NCBI GenBank assembly: GCA_958296125.1
Contig: OY282444.1
Location: forward strand, 1,477,176-1,541,175
Direction: 5' to 3'
Length of the DNA: 64,000 nt
From: an uncultured Poribacteria bacterium
Lineage (GTDB): Bacteria > Poribacteria > WGA-4E > PCPOR2b
Shown here: piece by piece, positions 27,887 through 37,225 of the stretch
Layout of the letters: each line of letters begins with the position of its first letter
Numbering within the stretch: position 1 is the first letter of the stretch
The notes under the pieces: generated by a model
Databases searched by the model: none
What the model saw: the letters and a program-made list of their open reading frames with translations, nothing else
What the model was told of the DNA's origin: nothing
Made by a program: the position numbers and the translations under genes

Positions 27887-28717
27887 ATGACCCAACAAAA
27901 ACAGAAAATCTTCTTTGGAGAAGAGGGTTATCTCGTCGTAGAAAACTTACTATCACCCGAAGAATTGGCGGAATGTCAGGCAGAAATTCTGCGTCTGCAC
28001 AAACTTGCCGCCGAACTTGAAGCGAAGGACGAAACCGGTCACTTTCAACGTGAGCCTTACGCCAAAAATGCGTCGCAGGCGTTGGCATCGCGCAGGGTTG
28101 AGGATGATAGGCTTCCGGTACTAAGAAAAGCTGAGAATACCCGTGAATATTCGGAGGTATTTCATCGACTCTCGGTCCATCCGAAGCTGATCCAAGTTGT
28201 GCAAAACCTCATCGGCCCGGATCTATTGCTATTCAGAAGCACCCTAATGTTCAAGCCGGCATTCCACGGTTCATCACACGGCATTCACCAAGATTCTGCG
28301 TATTGGCCGATGGAGCCGCCGACGCTCGTAACCGTGAGCATTGCGCTCAATGATGCCACACCTGAAAACGGCTGCTTTCAGGTGATTCCGCAGAGCCACA
28401 AATGGGGGCTTCAGTCCTGGGGACATATCGCTCGCAAACAGGATGAATCCTTGACAGACCATGACAATCTTGATTTTTCAGAGCAGATCGAGGTCCCCTT
28501 GTCCGCGGGGAGTGCACTGTTTTTCCACAGCCTCATGGCGCACGGCTCCGGGCCCAATAGATCGCCAAATCCAAGGAATACTGCACTTTACGCATACTTC
28601 TCGCCGCAAGTCCGTTATGTGCCACACAACGGGCAGCCGGAGCGAAAGTCTTTTCCTGTCGCTGCTGGACTTGGCGGCAAAGCGGAACTGACCCTCGTCG
28701 CTGAAGGTGCTGAGTAG
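27887..28717 (+). CDS. phytanoyl-CoA dioxygenase (PhyH) family protein 2
   Basis: 276 residues from ATG 27887, chosen for the AAGGAG site seven bases upstream. N-terminal GYLVVENLLSPEELAECQ, iron motif HxD in HGIHQDSAYW, GCFQVIPQSHKWG, distal His in SLMAHGSGPN, then an Arg-rich NPRNTALYAYFSP. All metal ligands are present. Substrate unknown; position after an ATP-grasp gene and before a peptidase suggests a pathway on an amide- or peptide-like compound. Confidence 0.88.
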   Translation: MTQQKQKIFFGEEGYLVVENLLSPEELAECQAEILRLHKLAAELEAKDETGHFQREPYAKNASQALASRRVEDDRLPVLRKAENTREYSEVFHRLSVHPKLIQVVQNLIGPDLLLFRSTLMFKPAFHGSSHGIHQDSAYWPMEPPTLVTVSIALNDATPENGCFQVIPQSHKWGLQSWGHIARKQDESLTDHDNLDFSEQIEVPLSAGSALFFHSLMAHGSGPNRSPNPRNTALYAYFSPQVRYVPHNGQPERKSFPVAAGLGGKAELTLVAEGAE

Positions 28718-28782
28718 CCACCGATCGGCGTTCCACTAACTATCCAATTACAAAAGGACAAAAGGGAGAAAAGAGAAAACCT

Positions 28783-30162
28783 ATGGCGAATTGGGAAAAC
28801 TATCTGGAAAGCCACAAGTCTCGATTCTTGGACGAAATGCTGGACTTTGTCCGTATTCCAAGCATCTCCGCACTATCGGAGCACGCCGCCGACATTCAAC
28901 GGGCCGCTGAGTGGGTCATGGATCGCATGAACGCCGCCGACATTGAAGGAGTACGCATCCTGTCGACCGGTGGACCCCCAGTGGTCTACGGTGAATGGCT
29001 GCACGCCTCCAACAAGCCGACTGTCTTGATCTATGGCCACTTTGATACGCAACCGGTTGACCCGGTGGACCTTTGGTCTGACCCGCCCTTTGAACCAGTT
29101 GTGCGGGAGGGGAAGGTGTACGCGCGTGGTGCCTCAGATGACAAAGGAAATATGCTTATCCCCATCCTCGCTACCGAAGCAATGCTCAAAGCGGAGGGTA
29201 GCTTGCCGGTCAACCTGAAATTCTTTTTTGAAGGTGAGGAGGAGATCGGTAGCGGTCATCTCCCGGACCTGATAGACTCCTATCAAGAATTGTTAGATTG
29301 CGATCTGGTGGTCAGTGCCGATGGATTGCAGTGGCGCGAAGACCAACCCTCACTGCTTGTTGGGTTCAAGGGACTGTGCGCGCTACAGATTGATGTGATA
29401 GGTCCCATTGTAGACCTGCACTCTGGTATCTACGGCGGCACTGTCCAAAACCCGATCCACGCCTTGGTACGGCTCTTGGATTCTATGCGTAGTCCAGCAG
29501 GGGATGTCTTGGTCGAAGGCTTCTACGACGAGGTCATCCCGCTCGCCGCCACGGATCGGGATCAGATTGCCGCTATTGGTCACGACGAGACAGAATATAA
29601 GGAACAACTCGGCGTGAATCACCTGTTTGGTGAGCCCGGTTATACGGCACTTGAAAGAGCGTGGGCTCGCCCAACCCTTGAGTTGAATGGAATCTGGGGT
29701 GGTTTCCAAGGAGAGGGTAGCAAAACCGTCATTCCAAGTGAAGCTCATGCCAAAATCACCTGCCGCCTCGTGCCGGACCAAAACCCCGACAAAATCTTGG
29801 AACAACTTGCCACCCATATCGAGAAACATACGCCTCCGGGGGTAAAGATAGAGATCACCCCAAAGGCTGCGCCCTCCCCGGCGTACCGAATCCCCGACGA
29901 TCATCCGGGAAACCAAGCTGCTTACGCTGTGCTTGAAGAGATGTACGGAAAAACGCCGTACTACACCCGGCTAGGCGGTACGCTCCCGGTATGCCGTCTC
30001 TTCCTAGATAAACTGGATGTCTATACAGTGACCTTCGCCTTTGCCTTGGAGGATGAAAATGCACACGCCCCGGACGAATTTTTCCGGATTAGCAGCTTTG
30101 AGCAAGGTCAGAAAGCCTATTGCAAGCTGTTACATCGACTCAGCCAGCAGGAAGGGTTGTAA
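28783..30162 (+). CDS. M20 family metallopeptidase (dipeptidase)
   Basis: 459 residues of the M20 dipeptidase/carboxypeptidase group, with all expected zinc and catalytic residues: His and Asp in YGHFDTQP, bridging Asp in ASDDKGN, Glu pair in GEEEIGSGHL, Asp in VSADGLQW, His in ENAHAPDE. A dimerisation insert occupies about 195-330. No signal peptide, so cytoplasmic. It follows the PhyH gene by 65 bases with a GGGAG site about 13 bases before ATG. Confidence 0.92.
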   Translation: MANWENYLESHKSRFLDEMLDFVRIPSISALSEHAADIQRAAEWVMDRMNAADIEGVRILSTGGPPVVYGEWLHASNKPTVLIYGHFDTQPVDPVDLWSDPPFEPVVREGKVYARGASDDKGNMLIPILATEAMLKAEGSLPVNLKFFFEGEEEIGSGHLPDLIDSYQELLDCDLVVSADGLQWREDQPSLLVGFKGLCALQIDVIGPIVDLHSGIYGGTVQNPIHALVRLLDSMRSPAGDVLVEGFYDEVIPLAATDRDQIAAIGHDETEYKEQLGVNHLFGEPGYTALERAWARPTLELNGIWGGFQGEGSKTVIPSEAHAKITCRLVPDQNPDKILEQLATHIEKHTPPGVKIEITPKAAPSPAYRIPDDHPGNQAAYAVLEEMYGKTPYYTRLGGTLPVCRLFLDKLDVYTVTFAFALEDENAHAPDEFFRISSFEQGQKAYCKLLHRLSQQEGL

Positions 30163-30205
30163 GATTCCGCGTTCAGCCGTGCCACAGTAGGAAGGAGCAG
30201 GAACT

Positions 30206-30997
30206 GTGCAATTAGCCAATCAAACCGCGATTATAACAGGGGCTGGATCGGGGATCGGTCGTGCGACCGCCCGCCGATTCGCTGCCGAAGGTGCCCGCAT
30301 CGTAGTGGCGGACATTAACGACGCTGCCGGAATGGAAACCGTCGCTGCGATCGAAAGCGAAGGTGGGACCGGTCGGTTTGTGCATACCGATGTAACGGTT
30401 GCCGCCGAGGTCGAAGTGATGGTGCCTCAGACGCTTGATGCCTACGGCGGGGTTGATATTTTGGTGAACAATGCGTACTTCTGCGCTGGAGACGATATTC
30501 TCGCCGTTGATGAGGAACTGTGGAACAGAAATATCCGCGGATGCTTGTCAAGTGCCTTCCTCTGTTGTAAAGCTGCATTGCCGCACATGATTAGTCAGGG
30601 GAAAGGGGCGATTGTTAACATCGCTTCGGTGAATGGGGTGCTCGGACTCGGCGAGGAGGCGTACAGTGCTGCCAAAGCAGGAGTTATCTCGCTGACGCAA
30701 AACATCGCTGTCCGCTACGGAGAAGCTGGTGTCCGCGCCAATTCAATCTGTCCGGGGTCCATTCAAACGCCTGCATGGAAAGCAGTGCTTGAAAAAGATC
30801 CAGACCTCTTCAACCGTCTATCAAAATGGTATCCGCTCAAACGGGTTGGCAAGCCTGAAGAAATCGCTGCAGCCGCTCTCTTTCTGGCATCAGACCAGGC
30901 ATCTTTTGTCACAGGGACAAACCTCATCGTTGATGGGGGACTGACCGCCGGGCTGAAGCGTATGGGTGAAGAACTGGTGGGAGAGGGTACAGAATAA
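30206..30997 (+). CDS. short-chain dehydrogenase/reductase (SDR)
   Basis: 263 residues, classical SDR: cofactor motif TGAGSGIG (11-18), NNA in ILVNNAYF, catalytic Ser in NIASVNG, YSAAK (Tyr and Lys), PGSIQTP, and C-terminal IVDGGLTAG. D37-type acidic residue in VVADIND suggests NAD preference. The start is GTG 30206 after GAAGGAGCAGGAACT. Same-strand neighbours on both sides suggest membership of the run. Substrate is an alcohol/ketone of unknown kind. Confidence 0.9.
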   Translation: MQLANQTAIITGAGSGIGRATARRFAAEGARIVVADINDAAGMETVAAIESEGGTGRFVHTDVTVAAEVEVMVPQTLDAYGGVDILVNNAYFCAGDDILAVDEELWNRNIRGCLSSAFLCCKAALPHMISQGKGAIVNIASVNGVLGLGEEAYSAAKAGVISLTQNIAVRYGEAGVRANSICPGSIQTPAWKAVLEKDPDLFNRLSKWYPLKRVGKPEEIAAAALFLASDQASFVTGTNLIVDGGLTAGLKRMGEELVGEGTE

Positions 30998-31037
30998 GTT
31001 AACCACATTTAAGCGTATAGAGATTGGAGACACGACA

Positions 31038-31880
31038 ATGACATCAACACGACTCAACGACCAACAGATGGCATTCTTTGATACGTTTGGCTTCCTGTCT
31101 TTTCCGGGATTATTGGCAGACTGCGCTGATAAGATTATCGACGAGTTTGAAGCCATCTGGGCTTCCCATGGTGGCGGACACAACGGGGGACTGCACGACG
31201 GGGTGAATCGTTCTTGCATTTTCCCGTTCCCAGATCTAAGTGAATACCTCAGCTCCTTGCTCGATGACCCGCGCATCCATGACATCGCCGCCGGCATTTG
31301 CGGTGAAGACTTTAACTACACGAGCGGCGATGGCAATTTCTACGCCGGTAACACCCGTTGGCACTCCGACGGCTACGACGGAAACCGGCCGATGAGTATC
31401 AAGATTGCTTTCTACCTCGACCCACTGACACGTGACACCGGCGCGCTCCGCATCATCCCCGGTAGTCACCGCGTTGGCGAGGCTTATGCTGACACCATTG
31501 AGCGCGATATCCGTGAAAGTGGGCAGATCTGGGGGATGTCCGGCAGTGCTGTCCCGGCCCTCATTTTGGAGACGCATCCCGGCGATATTGTCGTCTTCAA
31601 TCATAACCTCAAGCACGCTGCGTTTGGTGGTTCTGAGCGGCGCCGGATGTACACGATGAACTTCTGCCGGCGCTACCCGAACGAGCGACTTGGGGAGTTG
31701 CGCGACAAACTTGGCAAAGAGGCACGATTCTGGATTGATCGCATCCACGGCGAAGCGATGATTCGTACCGCGGGGCCAGAGCGGATGGTACACTTGGAGC
31801 AGGTGATGGAAAACGACACCCACCTCGCTGAATTACACCGCGAACTCAGAAAGACAATGGCAGAGCCGTCGCGCGGATGA
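31038..31880 (+). CDS. phytanoyl-CoA dioxygenase (PhyH) family protein 3
   Basis: 280 residues from ATG 31038 (GGAGA eight bases upstream; the in-frame extension from 30966 overlaps the SDR stop and has no site). Iron ligands: HxD in TRWHSDGYD and His in NLKHAAFGG, with RRRMYTMNF supplying the Arg. It shares long phrases with the PhyH protein at 59541-60356 (GEDFNY.SGDGN, YLDPLT.DTG, LETHPGD), so the two are close paralogues, unlike PhyH 1 and 2. Confidence 0.88.
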   Translation: MTSTRLNDQQMAFFDTFGFLSFPGLLADCADKIIDEFEAIWASHGGGHNGGLHDGVNRSCIFPFPDLSEYLSSLLDDPRIHDIAAGICGEDFNYTSGDGNFYAGNTRWHSDGYDGNRPMSIKIAFYLDPLTRDTGALRIIPGSHRVGEAYADTIERDIRESGQIWGMSGSAVPALILETHPGDIVVFNHNLKHAAFGGSERRRMYTMNFCRRYPNERLGELRDKLGKEARFWIDRIHGEAMIRTAGPERMVHLEQVMENDTHLAELHRELRKTMAEPSRG

Positions 31881-31936
31881 TGGCTCTATTTGATATAACC
31901 CCTCTAAAGGCTAATCAATGTGAGAAGGAACAAAAA

Positions 31937-32228
31937 ATGGATTTATGGAATCAGGAAGTAGATCGGGATTTTTTCAATCAATCCGAAACCTCTTGATGAC
32001 GAAGATACGATAAAGACTACGACCAAGAAAGGGTTTATCAGATTTGACTCTTATGAATTTTTGAAGCATTCTGTAGTTGAATTGCTTTCGAGGAAACTCA
32101 ATTTTTTCTCCAGCATGAAAAGCAAAGAGGAACTTGGGCGATTTATTGAGATTGCAGATAAAGAACCAACCTATGAACTGAAAGCAGAAGTATTTCTTAA
32201 ATTATTGGAGTCTGAAGCGAATGGATAA
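31937..32228 (+). pseudogene. small methyltransferase-linked gene with frameshift
   Basis: ATG 31937 after AAGGAA opens a frame that stops after 19 codons at 31994-31996. Skipping one base in the T6 run at 31969-31974 joins it to a frame open to TAA at 32226-32228, giving about 96 residues (…DRDFSINPKPLDDEDT…KSKEELGRF…LLESEANG). The stop overlaps the methyltransferase ATG by eight bases, the usual sign of coupling. No family was recognised; a restriction-linked or control protein is possible. Either a real frameshift mutation, programmed slippage or a base-calling error in the T run. Confidence 0.55.
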
Positions 32229-33132
32229 AACCAAGGCCAGCCCTCGAAAAGGCGGAACAAAGACAAGTAAATTTGGAACTTCCGGAAGGGTTAACCATGA
32301 TTCTAGCGAATTTTATGATAGTAAACTTTATGCTGATAGGCCCCCTCCAGAAAAAGTCGAATTCATAGAAAACCCAATTGACAATGAAATCCTCAACCAA
32401 ATTTATTGTCAATCGAGTGAGAATATGTCAGAGATACCGGATTCGAGTATCCATCTAATGGTGACTTCTCCGCCATATAATGTAAAAAAAGAATACGATC
32501 AGGACTTGTCCCTAAGCGATTATAGGGACCTGCTTAGAACCGTGTTTACCCAAACCCATGAAAAATTGGTGACGGGTGGACGGGCTTGTATTAATATTGC
32601 GAATTTAGGACGTAAACCCTATATCGCATTGCACGGACATATTATCGAAGATATGTTAGAAATTGGCTATTATATGCGGGGAGAAATCATCTGGAATAAA
32701 GCATCAAGTGCCAGCCCTTCGACCGCATGGGGAAGTTGGATGTCTGCGGCAAATCCTGTTTTGAGAGATATTCATGAATACATCTTGGTCTTTTCTAAAG
32801 GGTCATTTTCAAGGAGACGAAATCGGAAAGAGAATTCAATCAGAAAAGAAGAATTCTTAGAATGGACGAAAAGTGTCTGGACATTTCCAGCAGTATCCGC
32901 CAAAAGTATTGGACACCCTGCCCCGTTTCCCGAAGAATTGCCGCATAGATTGATTCAGTTATACACATTCAAAAACGATGTTGTTTTAGACCCGTTTTGT
33001 GGAAGTGGTACGGCTTGTTTAGCTGCACTTAAATCAGGTAGGAGCTATATCGGCTATGATATTGAAGAAAAATATGTTGAACTTGCAAACAACAGGATAG
33101 AACGATATTCCTCTCAAACCAGATTATTTTGA
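32221..33132 (+). CDS. DNA methyltransferase, TSPPY type
   Basis: 303 residues: motif IV TSPPYNV (about 82-88) before motif I DPFCGSGTACLAAL (about 261-274), so beta-class layout. TSPPY is usual in N4-cytosine and some N6-adenine enzymes. The first ~45 residues are charged and disordered-looking. Upstream is the overlapping frameshifted small gene. The DNA is A+T-rich against the neighbouring PhyH and TonB-receptor genes, which suggests acquisition. It is not closely related to the methyltransferase at 12492-13328. No restriction enzyme is recognised. Confidence 0.88.
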   Translation: MDKTKASPRKGGTKTSKFGTSGRVNHDSSEFYDSKLYADRPPPEKVEFIENPIDNEILNQIYCQSSENMSEIPDSSIHLMVTSPPYNVKKEYDQDLSLSDYRDLLRTVFTQTHEKLVTGGRACINIANLGRKPYIALHGHIIEDMLEIGYYMRGEIIWNKASSASPSTAWGSWMSAANPVLRDIHEYILVFSKGSFSRRRNRKENSIRKEEFLEWTKSVWTFPAVSAKSIGHPAPFPEELPHRLIQLYTFKNDVVLDPFCGSGTACLAALKSGRSYIGYDIEEKYVELANNRIERYSSQTRLF

Positions 33133-33176
33133 ATAGCACGTGTGAGTCAAAGTAGAATAGGTGGGATAGCCAGAAA

Positions 33177-36100
33177 ATGAGTAAATACGCAAAAGACGCT
33201 CGCCCCTTGACGAGAGGAGAGCAAAGCGGGTTAGGTTTTGAAATGAACATCCCGCTCTATTTTCGTGAAGTCCGTCCTGATAGGACAGGCGCAAGTGCCT
33301 ATTCCTACTTCCTGCTCATTGTAGCTTTCGTAGCGGTGGCAGGCATCCGGGGTGCTTCTGCTGCCATCACCGGGAAGATTTCAGGTGTAGTCACCGCTGA
33401 GGCGACGAAAGCACCGCTGGCAAATGTCACGGTAACAATAGTCGGGACAAGCAGCACGACAACGACAAACGATGCAGGCTATTATGTCATGATTAATATC
33501 CCGCCGGGAGGTTACGATGTGAAGACAAAACTCACCGGCTACGGTTCGGAGACAGTGGCGGGCGCGAAGGTGTTCGCCGGGCTTACCACAACCTTAAACT
33601 TCGCGCTGGAGGCTGCCGATGTTGTCACGCTCGAAGCGGTGACGGTTAGAGCTGCCAAACCGCTGATTAAGGGGGATGTTACACAAACAACAAGAATTAT
33701 TGAAGCAGAGGATATCGCCGCCATGCCCCGTGATACCGTGAATGGGATGCTCCAAACACAGGCAGGTGTTTCGGTGCTCAACTCCACTGGCACGCTCCAT
33801 ATTCGAGGGGGCCGCTCAATGGAGGTTAAATACCTTATTGACGGTCTCCCGATTAATGATCCGATTGGCAGAGGCTTGGGTGTGCATATCAGCACCAATG
33901 CCCTTGAGCAGATGGAAGTCATCACAGGGGGATTCAATGCAGAACATGGTGATGCACAATCCGGTGTAATTAATCTCATCACGAAAGCCGGCACGCAAAA
34001 ATTTTCTGGTCGAATCCGGTATCGAGTTGGGCAGTGGACGACGCACCACGGCGACCCGTTATACGGTCCTTGGCGAGATCCGGACAACGGCTTCCGACCA
34101 GTGGCACTTGAACCTTTCAGGGGAATCTTCCTCGGTAAGCCTCACGATTATCAAACACCCTATCGAGGGCAAGATGTTACCGTTGGGGAGTTGGCCGATC
34201 GAGAGGGCGATGCACAGGTCGTTTTCACGGAGATTGTCCCCGGTGTATATGCGGATAGGACAGAAAATCCGTTGCTTCCCGTTATCGACCCCAATACAGG
34301 TCAGCCCAAAGTGGATGCCACGGGTGAGGTCCTGATGGCACGCCAACCCTACAAAGATACCGATGGCACCGTTATTGACTATGAGAAGAAACAGGTAACG
34401 CTGTTAGATGGCTACATCGTGGATTTGAACCAGTACAGCGGGTTGTTCAACGATACGAAAGCGTATGATTTGCGTCCGAGCCATATTGGAGAATTCGCGA
34501 TCAGCGGGCCGATATGGGGCAATCGTTTGACGTTCTCCGCCGCCAGCCAGTTGCGACGAGATGAAAATTATCTGCCCAATGATGATGCGATGGGATACAC
34601 CCTTCAGGGCAAACTCAAGTTTGAAGTGACACCCCAGCTCAAACTCACCGCAAGCGGGCTTTTCGATCAGCGAGAATCCACCTCCTATGGCGGTAGGATG
34701 CGCTTTTTGCCTAGCGCGATTCCGGTGGGGAATAGGGATGGACGGGGCGTTTCCCTGCAACTCTCACATAACCTCAATTCGGGCACCTTCTATACGGTGA
34801 CGTTTGGGCAATTTCATCGTTCCTTTGAGAGTCATCAACCGGCGAAATTGTGGGATCCATTGAATAAAACGTTTGAGGAAAATGCCTGGGACCCCGAAAA
34901 ATCCTTTGAGGAAAATCAGGCAGAAGGAAGAATAAGAAACCCGACCCAACAGGCATACAACGATACCAACTACTTCATTGCAGGAGATGACAACGGTTGG
35001 ACCACCCGCAATTCGACAACATCAATACTGAAAGCGGACTTTGCCAGCCAAGTTACGGCACATCACCAGGTCCAGACGGGCGTTGGGCTTATGGCACACG
35101 AGCTCTATAATCTCGGGGCGACAAATTATGGGAGTTCAAACCTCTACATGGAGTTTTATGATGTATCGCCTAGCTCCATGAGTGTATACGCGCAAGACAA
35201 GATGGAGTATGCCGGAATGATTGTTAATGCGGGATTGCGGTATGACCTGTATCGGCCAGATGGAATCTCGCCCGCCGACCCCTTGGATCCGCTTGAGCTC
35301 AACTCTGATGGAACAATCAAGTTGGATAAAAGCGTTTACATAGTTGGTCTGCCCATCATCAAAAATCCGGTTGAGGCTTCCATCAAACAGATGCTTGCGC
35401 CACGCCTCGGCATCTCGTTTCCGGTAACAGACCGGGCGAAGCTGCACTTCACGTATGGGCATTACTACCAGATTCCGCGGGGCGATGATCTCTACGAAAA
35501 CCTCAACTTTGATATGCGGGGTGCAATCCGCAGAAAAGGGAATCCTGACTTGGACCCGGAGAAAACAATCGCCTACGAAGTCGGGGTGGCACAGCAATTC
35601 ACCAATGACTTAACCGCTGATTTCACTGGGTTTACGAAGGATATCGACAAACTTGTGAGTAGTGTGCACGTTGATATTACCAACGATTACAGTTATTTCA
35701 TTAACGACATCTACGGACGGGTTCAAGGATTTGAGTTGACGGTTCGCAAGTGGCGCACGGGGGGGAGTCCGGTTTCTGGGATGCTCAGTTATACCTATTC
35801 CGTCGCGAAGGGGAAAGGCTCCAGTCGAAATCTGGGCTACCTGACCTATTATCGGGCCCAACCCGAAGTCACTGAAAGCCACCCCTTAAACTGGGATCAG
35901 CGGCACATTGTCTCCGGAACTTTAAATATTCAACTGCCCCTTGATACCGCTATCAACCTGATTGGCAGGTACGCCAGTGGCTTGCCCTACACGCCAAATC
36001 CGAGCGCGCCGATTAAACCTGATGTGAACTCGAAGCGTTACCCGCCAACCTACAATGTTGACGCGCTTATTAGCAAGCAAAGCTGGATTGGTGGGTTGAC

Positions 36101-36275
36101 ATATACCCTCTTTGCAGATATTCGGAACATCTTCAACACGAAAAACCTCGATGACCTGATTGATCCGGTGACGTACGACCGATATGGTCTCCCGCTCAAC
36201 GATAAGAAGCATTCGGATCCGCTCTCGTGGAGTTCACCACGCCTTGTTATGATTGGTGTGAGTCTGGATTTTTAA
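33177..36275 (+). CDS. TonB-dependent receptor with carboxypeptidase-regulatory-like domain
   Basis: About 1032 residues. Order: hydrophobic export signal ending near GASAA (residue ~62), a carboxypeptidase-regulatory-like beta domain (about 64-145, ITGKISGVVT...GYYVMINIPPGGYDV), a plug domain (about 150-275, with IRGGRSMEVKYLIDGLPIND and NAEHGDAQSGVINLIT), then the beta-barrel ending in aromatic F. ATG 33243 is a plausible later start because 40 residues before the hydrophobic core is long for a signal peptide. Two small membrane-protein genes follow within 20 bases. The ligand (sugar, siderophore, peptide) cannot be told. Confidence 0.9.
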   Translation: MSKYAKDARPLTRGEQSGLGFEMNIPLYFREVRPDRTGASAYSYFLLIVAFVAVAGIRGASAAITGKISGVVTAEATKAPLANVTVTIVGTSSTTTTNDAGYYVMINIPPGGYDVKTKLTGYGSETVAGAKVFAGLTTTLNFALEAADVVTLEAVTVRAAKPLIKGDVTQTTRIIEAEDIAAMPRDTVNGMLQTQAGVSVLNSTGTLHIRGGRSMEVKYLIDGLPINDPIGRGLGVHISTNALEQMEVITGGFNAEHGDAQSGVINLITKAGTQKFSGRIRYRVGQWTTHHGDPLYGPWRDPDNGFRPVALEPFRGIFLGKPHDYQTPYRGQDVTVGELADREGDAQVVFTEIVPGVYADRTENPLLPVIDPNTGQPKVDATGEVLMARQPYKDTDGTVIDYEKKQVTLLDGYIVDLNQYSGLFNDTKAYDLRPSHIGEFAISGPIWGNRLTFSAASQLRRDENYLPNDDAMGYTLQGKLKFEVTPQLKLTASGLFDQRESTSYGGRMRFLPSAIPVGNRDGRGVSLQLSHNLNSGTFYTVTFGQFHRSFESHQPAKLWDPLNKTFEENAWDPEKSFEENQAEGRIRNPTQQAYNDTNYFIAGDDNGWTTRNSTTSILKADFASQVTAHHQVQTGVGLMAHELYNLGATNYGSSNLYMEFYDVSPSSMSVYAQDKMEYAGMIVNAGLRYDLYRPDGISPADPLDPLELNSDGTIKLDKSVYIVGLPIIKNPVEASIKQMLAPRLGISFPVTDRAKLHFTYGHYYQIPRGDDLYENLNFDMRGAIRRKGNPDLDPEKTIAYEVGVAQQFTNDLTADFTGFTKDIDKLVSSVHVDITNDYSYFINDIYGRVQGFELTVRKWRTGGSPVSGMLSYTYSVAKGKGSSRNLGYLTYYRAQPEVTESHPLNWDQRHIVSGTLNIQLPLDTAINLIGRYASGLPYTPNPSAPIKPDVNSKRYPPTYNVDALISKQSWIGGLTYTLFADIRNIFNTKNLDDLIDPVTYDRYGLPLNDKKHSDPLSWSSPRLVMIGVSLDF

Positions 36276-36292
36276 AGGAATCGCCTGAAGCC

Positions 36293-36520
36293 ATGAAAAA
36301 GATTATTATAATCATCATTTTCTTAGGTGGTGGTGTAATAGCTATACTCACTGCAAACCATCTGATGCTTAATAAGCCGCTTGCAGATGTACTCAAATCC
36401 GATTCGCGTAATTCTGGTATTCATATGACAGCGCACTATGGTAACTATATTATTCCATCAGTACTTGTTATCGACTTGCGAAAATTTCTGGCAGAAATAG
36501 CACCACCGATTCTTCGTTAG
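36293..36520 (+). CDS. small single-pass membrane protein
   Basis: 75 residues: a start MKKIIIIIIFLGGGVIAIL forms one membrane segment, then about 50 residues without a known motif. ATG 36293 is preceded by AAGGA 14 bases upstream, so initiation is uncertain. It lies 17 bases after the TonB receptor and 12 before the next gene, so it is probably part of that transcript. Confidence 0.6.
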   Translation: MKKIIIIIIFLGGGVIAILTANHLMLNKPLADVLKSDSRNSGIHMTAHYGNYIIPSVLVIDLRKFLAEIAPPILR

Positions 36521-36532
36521 GAGGAAAGGAGC

Positions 36533-37135
36533 ATGAAACTCTATTTATATGATATAGTGTTTCCAATTGGGTTTGGGATTCCGGCAATATTTTTTCTCGT
36601 TATTGGACTTCGGGGCATTTTGATCAAGCGACCTTTCTTAATCTCACAAAGATGGTTTCTTTCAATTATGTTTGCTATTTTTATTCCAATAATCTTACAG
36701 TCTCTCTTATTGCGCCTACCCAACGGTTTCAATTTGATAAGTTGGCTGAACCCCCTTATATTTGGGTTTGTTCTTCTAATGATGTGCTATCAAATGAGAG
36801 GTTACAGCGCATATGCTGTTACAGATACGTCGTTTCGTGAGGCACTAGTCGAGGCTTTGCAAAAGCTACAATTGCCCTACGAAGAAAGCCTTTCTTTAAT
36901 ACGCCTCACATCTATTGAAGCTGACCTACAAGTGTCTATTCAGGGATGGATGGGAACAGGGCTTATCAAAGTCAAACAGCGTGCACACCGTTCTGTGCTT
37001 AGAGAAATCGTTAATGCGATGAACGAATACTTCCGCATGTCGTCTGTACCCACAAATATGATTACCTGCGTTTTCTTTCTGGTTATGGGAGGTTTTATGA
37101 TTATCTTCGTCGTTAGCACGTTATTCATCTTCTAA
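36533..37135 (+). CDS. membrane protein of unknown function
   Basis: 200 residues with four hydrophobic segments (about 8-28, 42-60, 68-86 and 175-198) and a soluble middle part of about 85 residues (FREALVEALQKLQLPYEES). No family recognised. A strong TAGGAGGAAAGGAGC ribosome site precedes the ATG. It belongs to the group after the TonB receptor. Confidence 0.7.
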   Translation: MKLYLYDIVFPIGFGIPAIFFLVIGLRGILIKRPFLISQRWFLSIMFAIFIPIILQSLLLRLPNGFNLISWLNPLIFGFVLLMMCYQMRGYSAYAVTDTSFREALVEALQKLQLPYEESLSLIRLTSIEADLQVSIQGWMGTGLIKVKQRAHRSVLREIVNAMNEYFRMSSVPTNMITCVFFLVMGGFMIIFVVSTLFIF

Positions 37136-37225
37136 CCAATTGAAAGCGAGTTTTCCAAGTTGACAGCATGGAATTTGAATCGCATCCTAACCGCGCAGCA
37201 AGTAATTTCGCTAAATACTACGCAA

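Noticed and set aside
29383-29916. A 177-residue minus-strand frame
   Set aside because: Antisense of the M20 peptidase gene, which has all its zinc ligands on the other strand.
31994-31996. TGA in the small gene before the methyltransferase as a second Sec codon
   Set aside because: The frame after this TGA soon stops again, while a one-base shift yields a long frame, so frameshift is the better reading.
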